Source of the DNA: DASXRC01 sp036506495 | GTDB taxonomy: Bacteria; Actinomycetota; Actinomycetes; Mycobacteriales; Micromonosporaceae | DNA length: 64,000 bases | Assembly: GCA_036506495.1 (NCBI GenBank) | Contig: DASXRQ010000055.1 | Coordinates: 1-64,000, forward strand | Reading direction: 5' to 3' | Shown here: positions 24,681 to 33,008 of the stretch, one piece after another | How the letters are laid out: the number at the start of each line of letters is the position of its first letter | Numbering within the stretch: the stretch's first letter is position 1 | The notes under the pieces: generated by a model | What the model saw: the letters and a program-made list of their open reading frames with translations, nothing else | Told to the model about the DNA's origin: nothing | Database searches by the model: none | Made by a program: the position numbers and the translations under genes

Positions 24681-25106
24681 TCAGTGCTCGGCGGTGCGCC
24701 GGGTGCCGGAGTAGTACTCGAAGAGCAGGCCAGCGGCGGAGAGCAGAACGGCAATGATGCCGGCCGCGATCAGCCACCACATCCAGAAGACGAGGCCGAG
24801 ACCGGCCACGACCGCGGCGAGCGAGATGCCGAGCGGCCAGTAGCTGCCGGGACTGAAGAAGCCGACCTCGCCGGCCCCCTCAGCGATCTCCGCGTCCGGC
24901 CGGTCCTCCGGACGGGGCTCGATTCGGCGCGACACGAACCAGAAGTAGCCGCCGCACATCGTGCAGAGCAGGGCCGACAGCAGCAGGGCCACCGTGCCGA
25001 CGACGTCGGTCTGGCCCAGGTCGTACCAGCTCCACCACGCGTACAGACCGCACGCGGCGTACAGAAACGCCGCCACGCCGCCGAAGATGCGCCACTCGGT
25101 CCTCAT
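24681..25106 (-). CDS. ctaF: Cytochrome c oxidase subunit IV (actinobacterial type)
   Basis: Small membrane protein of 141 aa with four hydrophobic segments (IFGGVAAFLYAACGLYAWWS, the VGTVALLLSALLCTMCGGYF region, YWPLGISLAAVVAGLGLVFW and LIAAGIIAVLLSAAGLLFEY). It is the actinobacterial subunit IV that accompanies CtaC (Rv2199c in M. tuberculosis). It lies nine bases downstream of ctaC in the same direction. Bases 24481-24681 otherwise hold only the zinc-ribbon 3' end and a direct repeat. Confidence 0.93.
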   Translation of the reverse strand: MRTEWRIFGGVAAFLYAACGLYAWWSWYDLGQTDVVGTVALLLSALLCTMCGGYFWFVSRRIEPRPEDRPDAEIAEGAGEVGFFSPGSYWPLGISLAAVVAGLGLVFWMWWLIAAGIIAVLLSAAGLLFEYYSGTRRTAEH

Positions 25107-25115
25107 CGGTCGACC

Positions 25116-26057
25116 TCAGCTTCCCGCGAAGTTGCTCGCGTCCGGCTTGGTGGGGAACGGACGCGTCGTGGTCGCGACCGGGCTCTCCCCGATGGCCCGC
25201 ATCGCCTCCTGTGTGGTCGCGCCGGCCTTCTTCGCCGCGAGGAACTGGTCGTACTCGGCCGGCGAGACCGCGACGAGCTCGAAGTTCATCATCGAGTGGT
25301 ACGCGCCGCACAGCTCGGCGCAGCGGCCGACGTAGCGGCCCTCCTTGTCGATGGTCACCTGGAACACGTTGCGGGCGGGGCCGGGAAAGACGTCCCGCTT
25401 GAACAGCAGCTCGGGCACCCAGAACGAGTGGATCACGTCCTGGGCGTGCTCCTCGAACCGGATCGTCCGGCCGGTGGGCAGCACCAGCAGCGGGACCACG
25501 TCGCTCGTGCCGAGCGTCGACGCGACCGTCTGGCCGACCTGGCCGGCCTTCGGGTCGGTGGGCCCGCTGCGATAGTTGAACTGCCAGTTCCACTTGAACG
25601 CGACGACCTCGACCGTCACGTCCGGGTTCTTCGAGACCTTGTTGACGTCGGTCTGGATGATCGCCGTGTAGTAGAACAGGACCGCGACGATCAAGAACGG
25701 CGCGATCGAGTAGAGGGTCTCCAGCGGCATGTTGTACCGGGTCTGGGCCGGCATCTCGGCACCGCGCTTGCGGTACCGGATGATGCACCAGAAGATCAGA
25801 CCCCACACCAGGAACCCGACGATCAGGGCGGCGACCACGGAGCCGATCCACAGGTCGTACATCCGCTGCGACTGCCGGGTGATGCCACCCTGGGGCCAGC
25901 CGAACCCGTCGAAGGCCTTGCCGATGTCGCAGCCGGCCAACAGGGTCAGCAGCGCCGCCGCTCCGACGCCGAGCCCGGCCAGCCGGGCGGCGCCGCGCCG
26001 GCGGGATCGCCGTCCGCTCGAACCCCTCGCGACAACGTGCGCCTGGCTACTAAGCAC
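25116..26057 (-). CDS. ctaC: Cytochrome c oxidase subunit II
   Basis: Subunit II, 313 aa, carrying the CuA centre that receives electrons. A lipoprotein-type signal ends in the lipobox LLAGC near residue 43, followed by two membrane helices (LWIGSVVAALIVGFLVWGLI and LYSIAPFLIVAVLFYYTAI). The CuA ligands are in DVIHSFWVPELLFK and CAELCGAYHSMM. A -10 six bases before the GTG suggests a leaderless transcript. ctaF follows. Subunit I (ctaD) is not in the window. Confidence 0.95.
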   Translation of the reverse strand: MLSSQAHVVARGSSGRRSRRRGAARLAGLGVGAAALLTLLAGCDIGKAFDGFGWPQGGITRQSQRMYDLWIGSVVAALIVGFLVWGLIFWCIIRYRKRGAEMPAQTRYNMPLETLYSIAPFLIVAVLFYYTAIIQTDVNKVSKNPDVTVEVVAFKWNWQFNYRSGPTDPKAGQVGQTVASTLGTSDVVPLLVLPTGRTIRFEEHAQDVIHSFWVPELLFKRDVFPGPARNVFQVTIDKEGRYVGRCAELCGAYHSMMNFELVAVSPAEYDQFLAAKKAGATTQEAMRAIGESPVATTTRPFPTKPDASNFAGS

Positions 26058-26063
26058 GGTCGC

Positions 26064-26069
26064 AGATTA
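26064..26069 (-). promoter_or_regulatory. -10 hexamer for leaderless ctaC
   Basis: On the minus strand TAATCT is followed by six bases and then the GTG start of ctaC (26057). Confidence 0.55.
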
Positions 26070-26116
26070 CTCGACCTTGCCCCGCCGCGTGGTCTTGGGG
26101 TCGGCGTGTTAGGAGT

Positions 26117-26122
26117 TACGGT
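26117..26122 (+). promoter_or_regulatory. -10 hexamer for leaderless cysteine desulfurase gene
   Basis: TACGGT is followed by six bases and then the GTG at 26129. It faces away from the ctaC promoter 48 bases earlier, giving a compact divergent pair. Confidence 0.5.
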
Positions 26123-26128
26123 CGCGAG

Positions 26129-27283
26129 GTGACGTCCTTACTCGTACCGGCCTACTTCGACGCGGCCAGCGCGGCGCCGCTGCATCCGGTCGCCCGGGAT
26201 GCGCTGGTCGCCGCGCTGGCCGACGGCTGGGCCGACCCGGCACGGCTGTACACGCAGGCGCGCCGGGCACGCCAGCTCCTCGACGCGGCTCGGGCCGCGG
26301 TGGCCGAGACACTGGACGTACGCCCCGACGAGGTCTCGTTCACCGGCAGCGGTACGGCGGCCGCGCACGCGGCCGTCCTCGGCGGTCTGGCAGGGCGCCG
26401 GCGCGTCGGGGCGGCGTTCGTGCACTCGGCGATCGAGCACTCGGCGGTGCTGCACTCGGCCGAGCGGCACGAGGCCGCGGGGGGCGCGGCGCACTCCGTT
26501 GGCGTGGACCACCTCGGCCGGCTGGACCTGGCCGGGTGGCGGGCGGTGGTCGCCGAGCCTGGCGTCGCCCTCGCGGCCTTGATCACCGCGAGCCACGAGG
26601 TGGGCACCGTGCAGCCGGTCGCCGAGGCGGCCAAGGCGTGCCGGGCCGCCGGGGTGCCGCTCTACGTCGACGCGGCGCAGTCCGTGGGGCGGGTGCCGGT
26701 GCCGGGAGGCTGGTCGCTGCTGACCGCGAGCGCGCACAAGTGGGGCGGGCCGCCCGGCGTAGGCGTGCTGATCGTCCGCAAGGGGACGCGGTGGCTGTCG
26801 CCGTACCCCACCGACGAGCGGGAGGCCGGCGCTCCCGGCGTACCAAATCTGCCGTCGATCGTGGCCGCGGCGGCCGGGCTTCGGGCGGCGGCCGCGGAGG
26901 CGGAGACCGAGGCGGCCCGGCTGGCCCCGCTGGTCGACCGCATCCGCGCGACGGTCGCCGCAACCGTGCCCGATGTCGAGGTCGTCGGCGACCCGGTCGA
27001 CCGGCTCCCACACCTGGTCACGTTCTCGTGCCTCTACGTCGACGGGGAGGCGCTGCTGCATGCCCTGGACCGGCGGGGCTTCGCGGTCTCGTCCGGCTCG
27101 TCATGTACGTCCTCGACGCTGCGCCCGAGCCACGTGCTCGAGGCGATGGGCGTGCTGTCGCACGGCAACATTCGTGTCTCGCTGCACCGGGACAGCACGG
27201 CGGAGCAGGTGGACCGGTTCCTCGGCGAGCTGCCCGAGATCGTCGCGGCGCTGCGGGCCGAGGCCGGCGTGGTGGGACTGTGA
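26129..27283 (+). CDS. Cysteine desulfurase (NifS/IscS family)
   Basis: PLP-dependent aminotransferase-fold enzyme of 384 aa that takes sulfur from cysteine as an enzyme-bound persulfide. The PLP Lys is in LTASAHKWGGPPGVGVL and the catalytic Cys in SSGSSCTSSTLRPSHVL. HEVGTVQPV and YVDAAQSVGR are standard. Its stop overlaps the start of a TusA-like gene (GTGA), so the persulfide is probably passed to that protein. The pathway served (tRNA thiolation, cofactor or other) is not evident; no Fe-S scaffold gene is adjacent. Confidence 0.9.
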   Translation: MTSLLVPAYFDAASAAPLHPVARDALVAALADGWADPARLYTQARRARQLLDAARAAVAETLDVRPDEVSFTGSGTAAAHAAVLGGLAGRRRVGAAFVHSAIEHSAVLHSAERHEAAGGAAHSVGVDHLGRLDLAGWRAVVAEPGVALAALITASHEVGTVQPVAEAAKACRAAGVPLYVDAAQSVGRVPVPGGWSLLTASAHKWGGPPGVGVLIVRKGTRWLSPYPTDEREAGAPGVPNLPSIVAAAAGLRAAAAEAETEAARLAPLVDRIRATVAATVPDVEVVGDPVDRLPHLVTFSCLYVDGEALLHALDRRGFAVSSGSSCTSSTLRPSHVLEAMGVLSHGNIRVSLHRDSTAEQVDRFLGELPEIVAALRAEAGVVGL

Positions 27284-27513
27284 CACCCGCGACCGCGACA
27301 CCCGAGACCCTTGACTGCCGCGGCCAGCGCTGCCCGCTCCCGGTGATCGCACTCGCCGAGCGCCTGCCCGAGCTGCCGGTCGGCGCGGTGCTGCGAGTGC
27401 TGGCCGACGATCCCGCCGCGGCCAACGACGTGCCCGCCTGGTGTCGCATGCGCGGCCAGGAGTACCTGGGTTCGCCCGAACCGGACGCGTACGACGTCCG
27501 CCGCAGCCGTTAG
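27280..27513 (+). CDS. TusA-family sulfur carrier
   Basis: Protein of 77 aa with the TusA signature LDCRGQRCPLPVIALAERL (CPxP, Cys near residue 17), a persulfide-accepting site. A further Cys is in VPAWCRMRGQEYLG. It is translationally coupled to the cysteine desulfurase by a four-base overlap, consistent with a sulfur relay. The stop codon shares bases with the stop of the convergent XRE-GNAT gene. The longer open frame upstream is a shadow. Confidence 0.87.
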   Translation: MTPATATPETLDCRGQRCPLPVIALAERLPELPVGAVLRVLADDPAAANDVPAWCRMRGQEYLGSPEPDAYDVRRSR

Positions 27514-28283
27514 CCCACGTCGAGGCGCATTGCCTGGCTGCGGGTGCGCCGGAAGCCGCTCCGCAGCAACAGGACGAGGACGTCGACATCGTCCGCGGTG
27601 GCCCGGGCGACGGTGACACCGGCGTCTGCGAACTCGGCTCGCAACGCCGTGACCAGCAGCCCGGCGATGTCCGCGGCTCGCCAGGCCGGATGCACCTCCA
27701 CCCGGTGGATGGTGGCGCCGCGTGGGCAGTCCGGCAGGGTGGGGTCGATCGAGGCGATCAGCCAGCCGACGATCCGCCCCTCGACGAGCGCGACGAATGT
27801 GCACGCCGTATCGTCGTGCGACTCAACGCGACGCACCTCCGCGCGGGCGGCGGCTCGAAGGCGCGCCGCGTCGCCCCGGTGCGCGTCGCGGCGGCGTCGA
27901 TCAAGGTCGAACGTGTAGCGCGGCGCCGCGCGCGGCCACGTCGCACGCGGCAGCGAGGGTCCCGTCCCGGACCACCAACCGCCCCACCAGTCGCCGGCCG
28001 TCAGCACTTCGCGGACGTCGACGTGGGCCGGATAGCGGCGCCCGGCGGCGTCGCGTGGCTCGTGGTCGGGCGGTGGCTCGAGCGCGTCGCCGCGGCTGGC
28101 GACGATGCGTACGTCGCCGCCGGCCGCCCTGACCAGGGCGACCACGGTGCCGAAGTGGGAGTCGCCGCGGTCCGCCTCGATGCGCGCGATCGTCGACTGT
28201 GGCACGCGGGCCCGCTCGGCCAGCTCGCGTTGACTCAGACTCGCCCGCCGCCGCAGCGCCCGCAGCGCGGCACCGACATCCAC
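27510..28283 (-). CDS. XRE regulator fused to a GNAT acetyltransferase
   Basis: Fusion of about 257 aa. The N-terminus is an XRE helix-turn-helix (ALRALRRRASLSQRELAERA, then STIARIEADRG). After a linker, the C-terminal half is a GNAT domain (FVALVEGRIVGWLIA, IHRVEVHPAWRAADIAGLL). A regulator that acetylates a target or senses acetyl-CoA is plausible. Start is uncertain: GTG at 28283 has GGGAGACG upstream, while GTG at 28298 and 28328 are in frame. Two palindromes lie just upstream (28328-28377). The 3' end shares a TTAG overlap with the TusA-like stop. Confidence 0.8.
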   Translation of the reverse strand: MDVGAALRALRRRASLSQRELAERARVPQSTIARIEADRGDSHFGTVVALVRAAGGDVRIVASRGDALEPPPDHEPRDAAGRRYPAHVDVREVLTAGDWWGGWWSGTGPSLPRATWPRAAPRYTFDLDRRRRDAHRGDAARLRAAARAEVRRVESHDDTACTFVALVEGRIVGWLIASIDPTLPDCPRGATIHRVEVHPAWRAADIAGLLVTALRAEFADAGVTVARATADDVDVLVLLLRSGFRRTRSQAMRLDVG

Positions 28284-28327
28284 CGGCTCGTCTCCCACGC
28301 CCCGGGAGCCTCCCGTACCCGAACCCA

Positions 28328-28377
28328 CGCTTCAAGCGCGTGTCGTCGGCCTGTGGATAACTCGCGGGACCGCGAGT
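28328..28377. promoter_or_regulatory. Two palindromic operator candidates for the XRE-GNAT gene
   Basis: CGCTTCAAGCG (28328-28338) is a perfect palindrome around one base. ACTCGCGG/CCGCGAGT (28360-28377) has perfect 8-base arms two bases apart. Both are upstream of the favoured start, where an XRE protein would bind to control its own gene. A DnaA-box 9-mer (28352-28360) lies between them. Confidence 0.45.
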
Positions 28378-28390
28378 CAAAGATGTCTCG

Positions 28391-28482
28391 CAGCGTCCTA
28401 CGAGGCTTGAGTCAGAAATGGATCGGCCACCTCCGCCACCGCCCCGCCGATCCACATTCGGGTCAGGTCTCGTAGGACGCTG
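28391..28482. repeat. Long inverted repeat (CCTACGAG...GATCG family), copy 1
   Basis: Arms of 35 bases (28393-28427 and 28446-28480) match at 27 positions, and two more flanking pairs extend the stem. The loop is 18 bases. It lies just after the stop of the sugar permease operon and has no T tract. The arm ends share CCTACGAG, TGAG and ATGGATCG with the element at 58377-58450. Confidence 0.8.
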
Positions 28483-28504
28483 AAAGCATCCATAACGCGG
28501 AGGG

Positions 28505-29413
28505 TCAGCCCTTGACCGCGCCCTGCGTGAAGCCCGCGATGAACCGATCCAGGAACAGGTTGAACACCAACGCGATCGGTATCGCGACCAGCACGGTGGC
28601 GGCCTGTAGCGACTGCCAGAAGAACACGTCGCCACGCACCAGCTCGGTCGGTACGCCGATGGAGATGGTCTTCTCGTGCGTCGGCGACACGAACGACAGC
28701 GCGTAGATGAACTCGCTCGCGGTCAGCGTGAACGCGAACACGATCACAGCCACTATGCCGGGGAACGTCAGCGGCACCACCGCCCGCCAGAACGCGCCGA
28801 GCCGGCTGTACCCGTCCACCATCGCCTGCTCCTCGATGTCGCGAGGCACCGCCTTGAGGAAGCCGATCAGCAGCCACACCGAGACGGGGATCGTGATCGT
28901 CGGATAGATCAGCACCAGTGACCAGGTGGAGTCCTGCAGGCCAGCGGCCACGACCAGCCGCGATAACGAGAGGAACAGCAGGCTGGGCGGTACGAGGTAG
29001 ACGAGGAAGATCGCGATGCCGAACCAGCCGGCCCACGGCCGGTCCAGTCGTGCGAGGGCGTATGCGGCGGGCAGCCCCAGCAGCAGGGTGATCGCGACGA
29101 CGAGTACGCCCACCCAGAGCGTGTTCCACGCGAACGTGCCGAACGCGGTGTGCTGGAACAGGTACGTGACGTGGTCCGAGGTGGCCGGCCGGTTGAACAC
29201 GAACGGGTTGTTGGCCGGGTTGTAGAGGTCCCGGTTCTGCTTGAACGCCGTGATCAGGCTCCACAGAAACGGAGCCGCGCAGAGGAACGCTGCGAGCACC
29301 GCCAGGACGTACACCCCGATGCGTCCGAACACGTGGCGCCGCGCGTACCGCCGGCGCAGTTGGGCGGCCTCGCGGACGGAGAGTGCGGCGGCGTCGATGG
29401 TGGCGTCGACCAT
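28505..29413 (-). CDS. Sugar ABC transporter permease (MalG type)
   Basis: Membrane permease of 302 aa with six hydrophobic segments, starting with an N-terminal helix (IGVYVLAVLAAFLCAAPFLW). The cytoplasmic EAA loop that contacts the ATPase is EEQAMVDGYSRLGAFWRAVV. The ATG at 29413 overlaps the stop of the preceding permease by one base (TAATG). It is the last gene of a four-gene carbohydrate importer (binding protein, ATPase, two permeases) and is followed by a long inverted repeat that may end the transcript. Confidence 0.92.
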   Translation of the reverse strand: MVDATIDAAALSVREAAQLRRRYARRHVFGRIGVYVLAVLAAFLCAAPFLWSLITAFKQNRDLYNPANNPFVFNRPATSDHVTYLFQHTAFGTFAWNTLWVGVLVVAITLLLGLPAAYALARLDRPWAGWFGIAIFLVYLVPPSLLFLSLSRLVVAAGLQDSTWSLVLIYPTITIPVSVWLLIGFLKAVPRDIEEQAMVDGYSRLGAFWRAVVPLTFPGIVAVIVFAFTLTASEFIYALSFVSPTHEKTISIGVPTELVRGDVFFWQSLQAATVLVAIPIALVFNLFLDRFIAGFTQGAVKG

Positions 29414-30381
29414 TACCGCACCTCCATCCGGCGTACTGCCCGCAGGATCGCGATGGCCGCGGCCAGCAGCAGCGGGAACAGGAACAGCGCGACCGCGGCG
29501 CCCTGCCCGACGTCGCCCCCGTCGATGCCGCGGAAGAACGCCCAGCTGGTCAGCACCTGCGTCGCGTTGTTCGGTCCGCCGTTGGTGAGCACGTCGACCA
29601 CGGCCATGTCGGTGAACGTGAAGATCGCGCCGAACAGCGCGGCGACCGCGATCACCGGCAGCGTCAGCGGGATGGTCACCTCGAACATCCGCCGCCAGTA
29701 GCCGGCGCCGTCGACCCGGGCCGCCTCCTCGAGGTCGCGCGGGATCGCCACTAGCCCGGCCATCACGATGACCGCGGCCAGCGGTGTCAGCCGCCAGACG
29801 TGCACCGCGATGACGCTGGCCATCGCCAGCCCGGGCTCGCCCAGCCAGTACATGTTGGAAGCCGAGCCGAACAGCGCTCCGGGCTTGCCGAGCAGTCCCA
29901 TCTGCCGCAGGAGCCAGTCGATGGGCGAGAAGATCGAGTCGAGCATCCACAACCAGGCGATTGACGACAGGGTGACCGGCGTCGTCCACGGCAGCAGCAC
30001 GAGGAATCGCACCACCCACTTGCCCTTGAAGTCCGCGACTAGGATGTTCGCAAGCACCTTGCCGAGCACCACGATCAGCACCATCGAGATGCCGGTGAAG
30101 ATGAACGTGTTGCCGAGCGCGCGCCAGAACACCGGGTCATCGAAGATGCGCCTGAAGTTGCGGAGCCCGACGAAGTTGAACGACGGATTGCCCGCCGTGA
30201 CGTCGGAGAGCGCGAAACCGACCGCGAGGACGAACGGGACGGCCACGAGCGCGATGATGTAGACGACGCTCGGCATCAGGAACAGCCAGGCCAGCGTCCC
30301 CTCCCGGTCCGCGAGGCGGCGCCGGCCCGCCGGGGCTACCGCCCTTTCGGGGGTACGCGTGGCTGCAGTCGTCGCGGTCAT
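29413..30381 (-). CDS. Sugar ABC transporter permease (MalF type)
   Basis: Permease of 322 aa with six membrane segments after a charged N-terminal tail of about 30 residues (LAWLFLMPSVVYIIALVAVP is the first helix). The EAA loop is LEEAARVDGAGYWRRMFEVT. It overlaps the ATPase gene upstream by four bases and the second permease downstream by one base, so the importer genes are translationally coupled. Confidence 0.92.
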   Translation of the reverse strand: MTATTAATRTPERAVAPAGRRRLADREGTLAWLFLMPSVVYIIALVAVPFVLAVGFALSDVTAGNPSFNFVGLRNFRRIFDDPVFWRALGNTFIFTGISMVLIVVLGKVLANILVADFKGKWVVRFLVLLPWTTPVTLSSIAWLWMLDSIFSPIDWLLRQMGLLGKPGALFGSASNMYWLGEPGLAMASVIAVHVWRLTPLAAVIVMAGLVAIPRDLEEAARVDGAGYWRRMFEVTIPLTLPVIAVAALFGAIFTFTDMAVVDVLTNGGPNNATQVLTSWAFFRGIDGGDVGQGAAVALFLFPLLLAAAIAILRAVRRMEVR

Positions 30382-31415
30382 AACCGAACCGCCTCCGTCC
30401 GCTCCCCGGTATCCACCGCGAAGAACCGCAGCCGATCCCGGGCCACGGCGAAGTCGTACGTCTCGCCCGCGCTGATCGGCGAGGTCACGGTCGCGGGCAG
30501 TCGGGCGACCACCCGGGTGGCCTCACCGATGCCGGTGACCGTCCCGTAGACATGGCGGTCGCCGGACAGGTACTCGATGCGGTCCACCGCCAGCGGCACC
30601 TTCTCCCGGTCGGCACCGTTCGGTAAGGCGTCGGCGGGGAGTAGGTGCTCAGGCCGGAAGCCGACGAGGCGGTCGTCGCGGTTCACCAGGTTCATGGGCG
30701 GCGAACCGATGAACGTCGCGACGAAGGTGTCGGCCGGATCGTCGTACACCTCGACCGGCGGGCCGACCTGGCGGACCTTGCCGTCGCTGAGGACGGCGAT
30801 CCGGTCGCCTAGGCCCATTGCCTCGACCTGGTCATGCGTCACGTACACCGTCGTGGTGCTGACCTCCTGCTGGAACCGCTTGAGCTCGTCGCGGGCGCTG
30901 GTCCGCAGCTTCGCGTCCAGATTGGACAGTGGCTCGTCGAGGAGGAACACGTGCGGTTCGCGTACGAGCGCGCGGGCCAGCGCCACCCGCTGCCGCTCAC
31001 CGCCGGACAGCTGGCGCGGCTTGCGGGCGAGCAGGTGCTTGATGCCGAGCAGCTCCGCGGCCCAGGCCGCCTTGCGCTCCCGCTCGGCGCGGTCCATCCG
31101 GGCCGCGCGCAGCGGGAACACGATGTTCGCGAACACGGTCTTGTGTGGGTAGAGCGCGTAGCTCTGGAACACCATCGCGATCTTGCGGGCGCGCGGAGGC
31201 AGCCCGGTAACCACGTGTCCGTCGATGAGTACGTCACCGGCGGTCGGCTCCTCGAGACCGGCGATCGTGCGCAGCAGGGTGGTCTTGCCGCAGCCGGACG
31301 GCCCGAGGAGGACGAGGTACTCGCCCTCCCCGGTCGCCAGGTCGACGCCGTCGATCGCGCGTACCCGCCCGCCGTCGAACTCTTTGACGAGCTGCCGCAC
31401 TTCGACGACGGCCAT
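30378..31415 (-). CDS. Sugar ABC transporter ATP-binding protein (MalK/UgpC/MsmK type)
   Basis: ATPase of 345 aa. Walker A is LLGPSGCGKTTLL, the signature is LSGGERQRVALARAL, Walker B is HVFLLDEPLSNLDAKLR and the H-loop YVTHDQVEAM. A C-terminal regulatory domain (residues about 235-345) follows, as in MalK-type subunits. The ATG at 31415 was chosen because it overlaps the binding-protein stop; the frame continues upstream to 31451 as shadow. It powers uptake of an unidentified carbohydrate. Confidence 0.93.
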   Translation of the reverse strand: MAVVEVRQLVKEFDGGRVRAIDGVDLATGEGEYLVLLGPSGCGKTTLLRTIAGLEEPTAGDVLIDGHVVTGLPPRARKIAMVFQSYALYPHKTVFANIVFPLRAARMDRAERERKAAWAAELLGIKHLLARKPRQLSGGERQRVALARALVREPHVFLLDEPLSNLDAKLRTSARDELKRFQQEVSTTTVYVTHDQVEAMGLGDRIAVLSDGKVRQVGPPVEVYDDPADTFVATFIGSPPMNLVNRDDRLVGFRPEHLLPADALPNGADREKVPLAVDRIEYLSGDRHVYGTVTGIGEATRVVARLPATVTSPISAGETYDFAVARDRLRFFAVDTGERTEAVRL

Positions 31416-32866
31416 CAGGTCCCCCCGCCCACCAGGCCCCGCTGCCGCCACTTCGCGAAGACGGGCTTGATCTGGGCCTCGGCGGCCAGGGCCGCCTGCT
31501 TCGGGTTCATCTCGCCACGGGCGGCCCGGGCGAACATGTTCGGGATGATGAACGTGCTGAAGACCTCGCCCTCGGCCGTGTTCGAGGGACCGGGGTGGCC
31601 GATGTTGGTGCTCCAGTTGGTAGCCTCAGCCAGGAACTTCAGCTTGTCGGCCGGCTTCGAGCCGAACGGGTCGTTGGCCAGCCAGCCGTTCAGCTGCGGC
31701 GTGAGCTTGTCCCAGGCGCAGAAGTCGTACAGCTTGCTCGCGTACGTCGCCGCGGCGAAGTTCGCCGTGTAGTGCAGCAGGAACTCCTTGGCCGCGTCGG
31801 GGTTCTTCGCGTACTTCCCGATGATCCAGTTGTACATGACGTGCTGGGCGGCGAGCTGCGCCTTCGGGCCGCGCAGCGCCGGGACGAACAAGACGTCGTC
31901 GGCCACGGTCGCGTTGGTGCCCTGCGCGGTGCGGTACGCCGAGATGGAGTTGACGATGTACGACAGCTTCCCGGCGACCAGCCCCTGGTTGTTCGAGGCG
32001 GCGTTCCACGAGAAGACCTCGTTGGTCATCGTCTGCTTGAACAGCTTGGACATGAACTCGATCGCGGCGACCGTCTCGTCCGAGTTGACCACGACGTTCT
32101 CGTTCGCGTCCTGGATCGAGGCTCCGTGTGACCACATCAACGCCCGCAGGACCATGTTGGAGTCGATCTCCTGGGACATGCCCAGGCCCATCTGCACGCC
32201 CTTGGACTGCTTGATCTTTGTGCCGCCGTCGAGCAGCTCGTCCCAGGTGCTCGGTCCGCTCCCGAAGCCCGCCGGCTCCCAAAGCGACTTGCGGAAGTTG
32301 CCCGGGTCGGGCACCCAGCCGGGCGAGTACGCGAAGAACTTCTTCGTCGTCGGATTGAAGGTGGACTTGCGGCACAGCTCGAGCTGCTTACCCCAGCGTT
32401 TGACCGCCTCGTCGGTGACGTCCTTCATGTCGAGCACGCTCGGCTCGAACTGGGACAGCGGCGCGATGAACTGGACCAGGTCGTGTCCCTGTCCGGCCTG
32501 GATCTCGGACGCGATGCGCGTGGTGATCTGCGCCTGGTCGATGTGGTCGACGGTGACGTTGACGCCGACCTTGCCGCCCCAGTCCTTGACGAACTTGTCG
32601 AACCATGTGTCGTGGCTGGGCACGAAGTGGCTCCACAGCAGAATCTTCAGATCGCCGGAGAGCTTCTTGCTGGGCTCCGCGAACGTCTCCTGTGGAGCGC
32701 CGCTGGCGCCCGCGGCCGGCCCGCCGGTTCCGGACTCTTCGCTCGCACACGCCGCGAGCGGGCCCGCCAGCGCCGCGCCGAGGGCGGCCGCGCCGGTGGT
32801 GCGGAGCATGTCTCGGCGGGTTCTCGGGGTACCTAAGAAGCCAGGACGAATGGTGTCATCGGACAT
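31415..32866 (-). CDS. Extracellular sugar-binding lipoprotein (Tat-exported)
   Basis: Solute-binding protein of 483 aa. The N-terminus has a twin-arginine motif (TRRDMLRTTGAAALG) followed by a lipobox (LAAC), so the protein is probably exported folded by Tat and lipid-anchored. The mature part resembles family 1 carbohydrate-binding proteins. AAAAGAGGAG before the ATG at 32866 is a good ribosome site and rejects the longer open frame to 32977. It is the first gene of the importer. The ligand is not predictable from sequence, and no regulator is adjacent. Confidence 0.88.
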   Translation of the reverse strand: MSDDTIRPGFLGTPRTRRDMLRTTGAAALGAALAGPLAACASEESGTGGPAAGASGAPQETFAEPSKKLSGDLKILLWSHFVPSHDTWFDKFVKDWGGKVGVNVTVDHIDQAQITTRIASEIQAGQGHDLVQFIAPLSQFEPSVLDMKDVTDEAVKRWGKQLELCRKSTFNPTTKKFFAYSPGWVPDPGNFRKSLWEPAGFGSGPSTWDELLDGGTKIKQSKGVQMGLGMSQEIDSNMVLRALMWSHGASIQDANENVVVNSDETVAAIEFMSKLFKQTMTNEVFSWNAASNNQGLVAGKLSYIVNSISAYRTAQGTNATVADDVLFVPALRGPKAQLAAQHVMYNWIIGKYAKNPDAAKEFLLHYTANFAAATYASKLYDFCAWDKLTPQLNGWLANDPFGSKPADKLKFLAEATNWSTNIGHPGPSNTAEGEVFSTFIIPNMFARAARGEMNPKQAALAAEAQIKPVFAKWRQRGLVGGGT

Positions 32867-33008
32867 CGTGGGCTCCTCTTTTCGGGGGATACGAGCCGAC
32901 GTTAATAGCCCATGACGGATGCCACTAGTTTCCGAGACCGGGGCGTTACGAAAGCGCGCCGAGCGGTCAGATTCCATCGCCGGCCGGTGTGAACGGCGCG
33001 CCGGACGT

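Noticed and set aside
24684..26132. 482-codon plus-strand frame opposite ctaF and ctaC
   Set aside because: Antisense shadow of two clear cytochrome oxidase genes; no recognisable domain.
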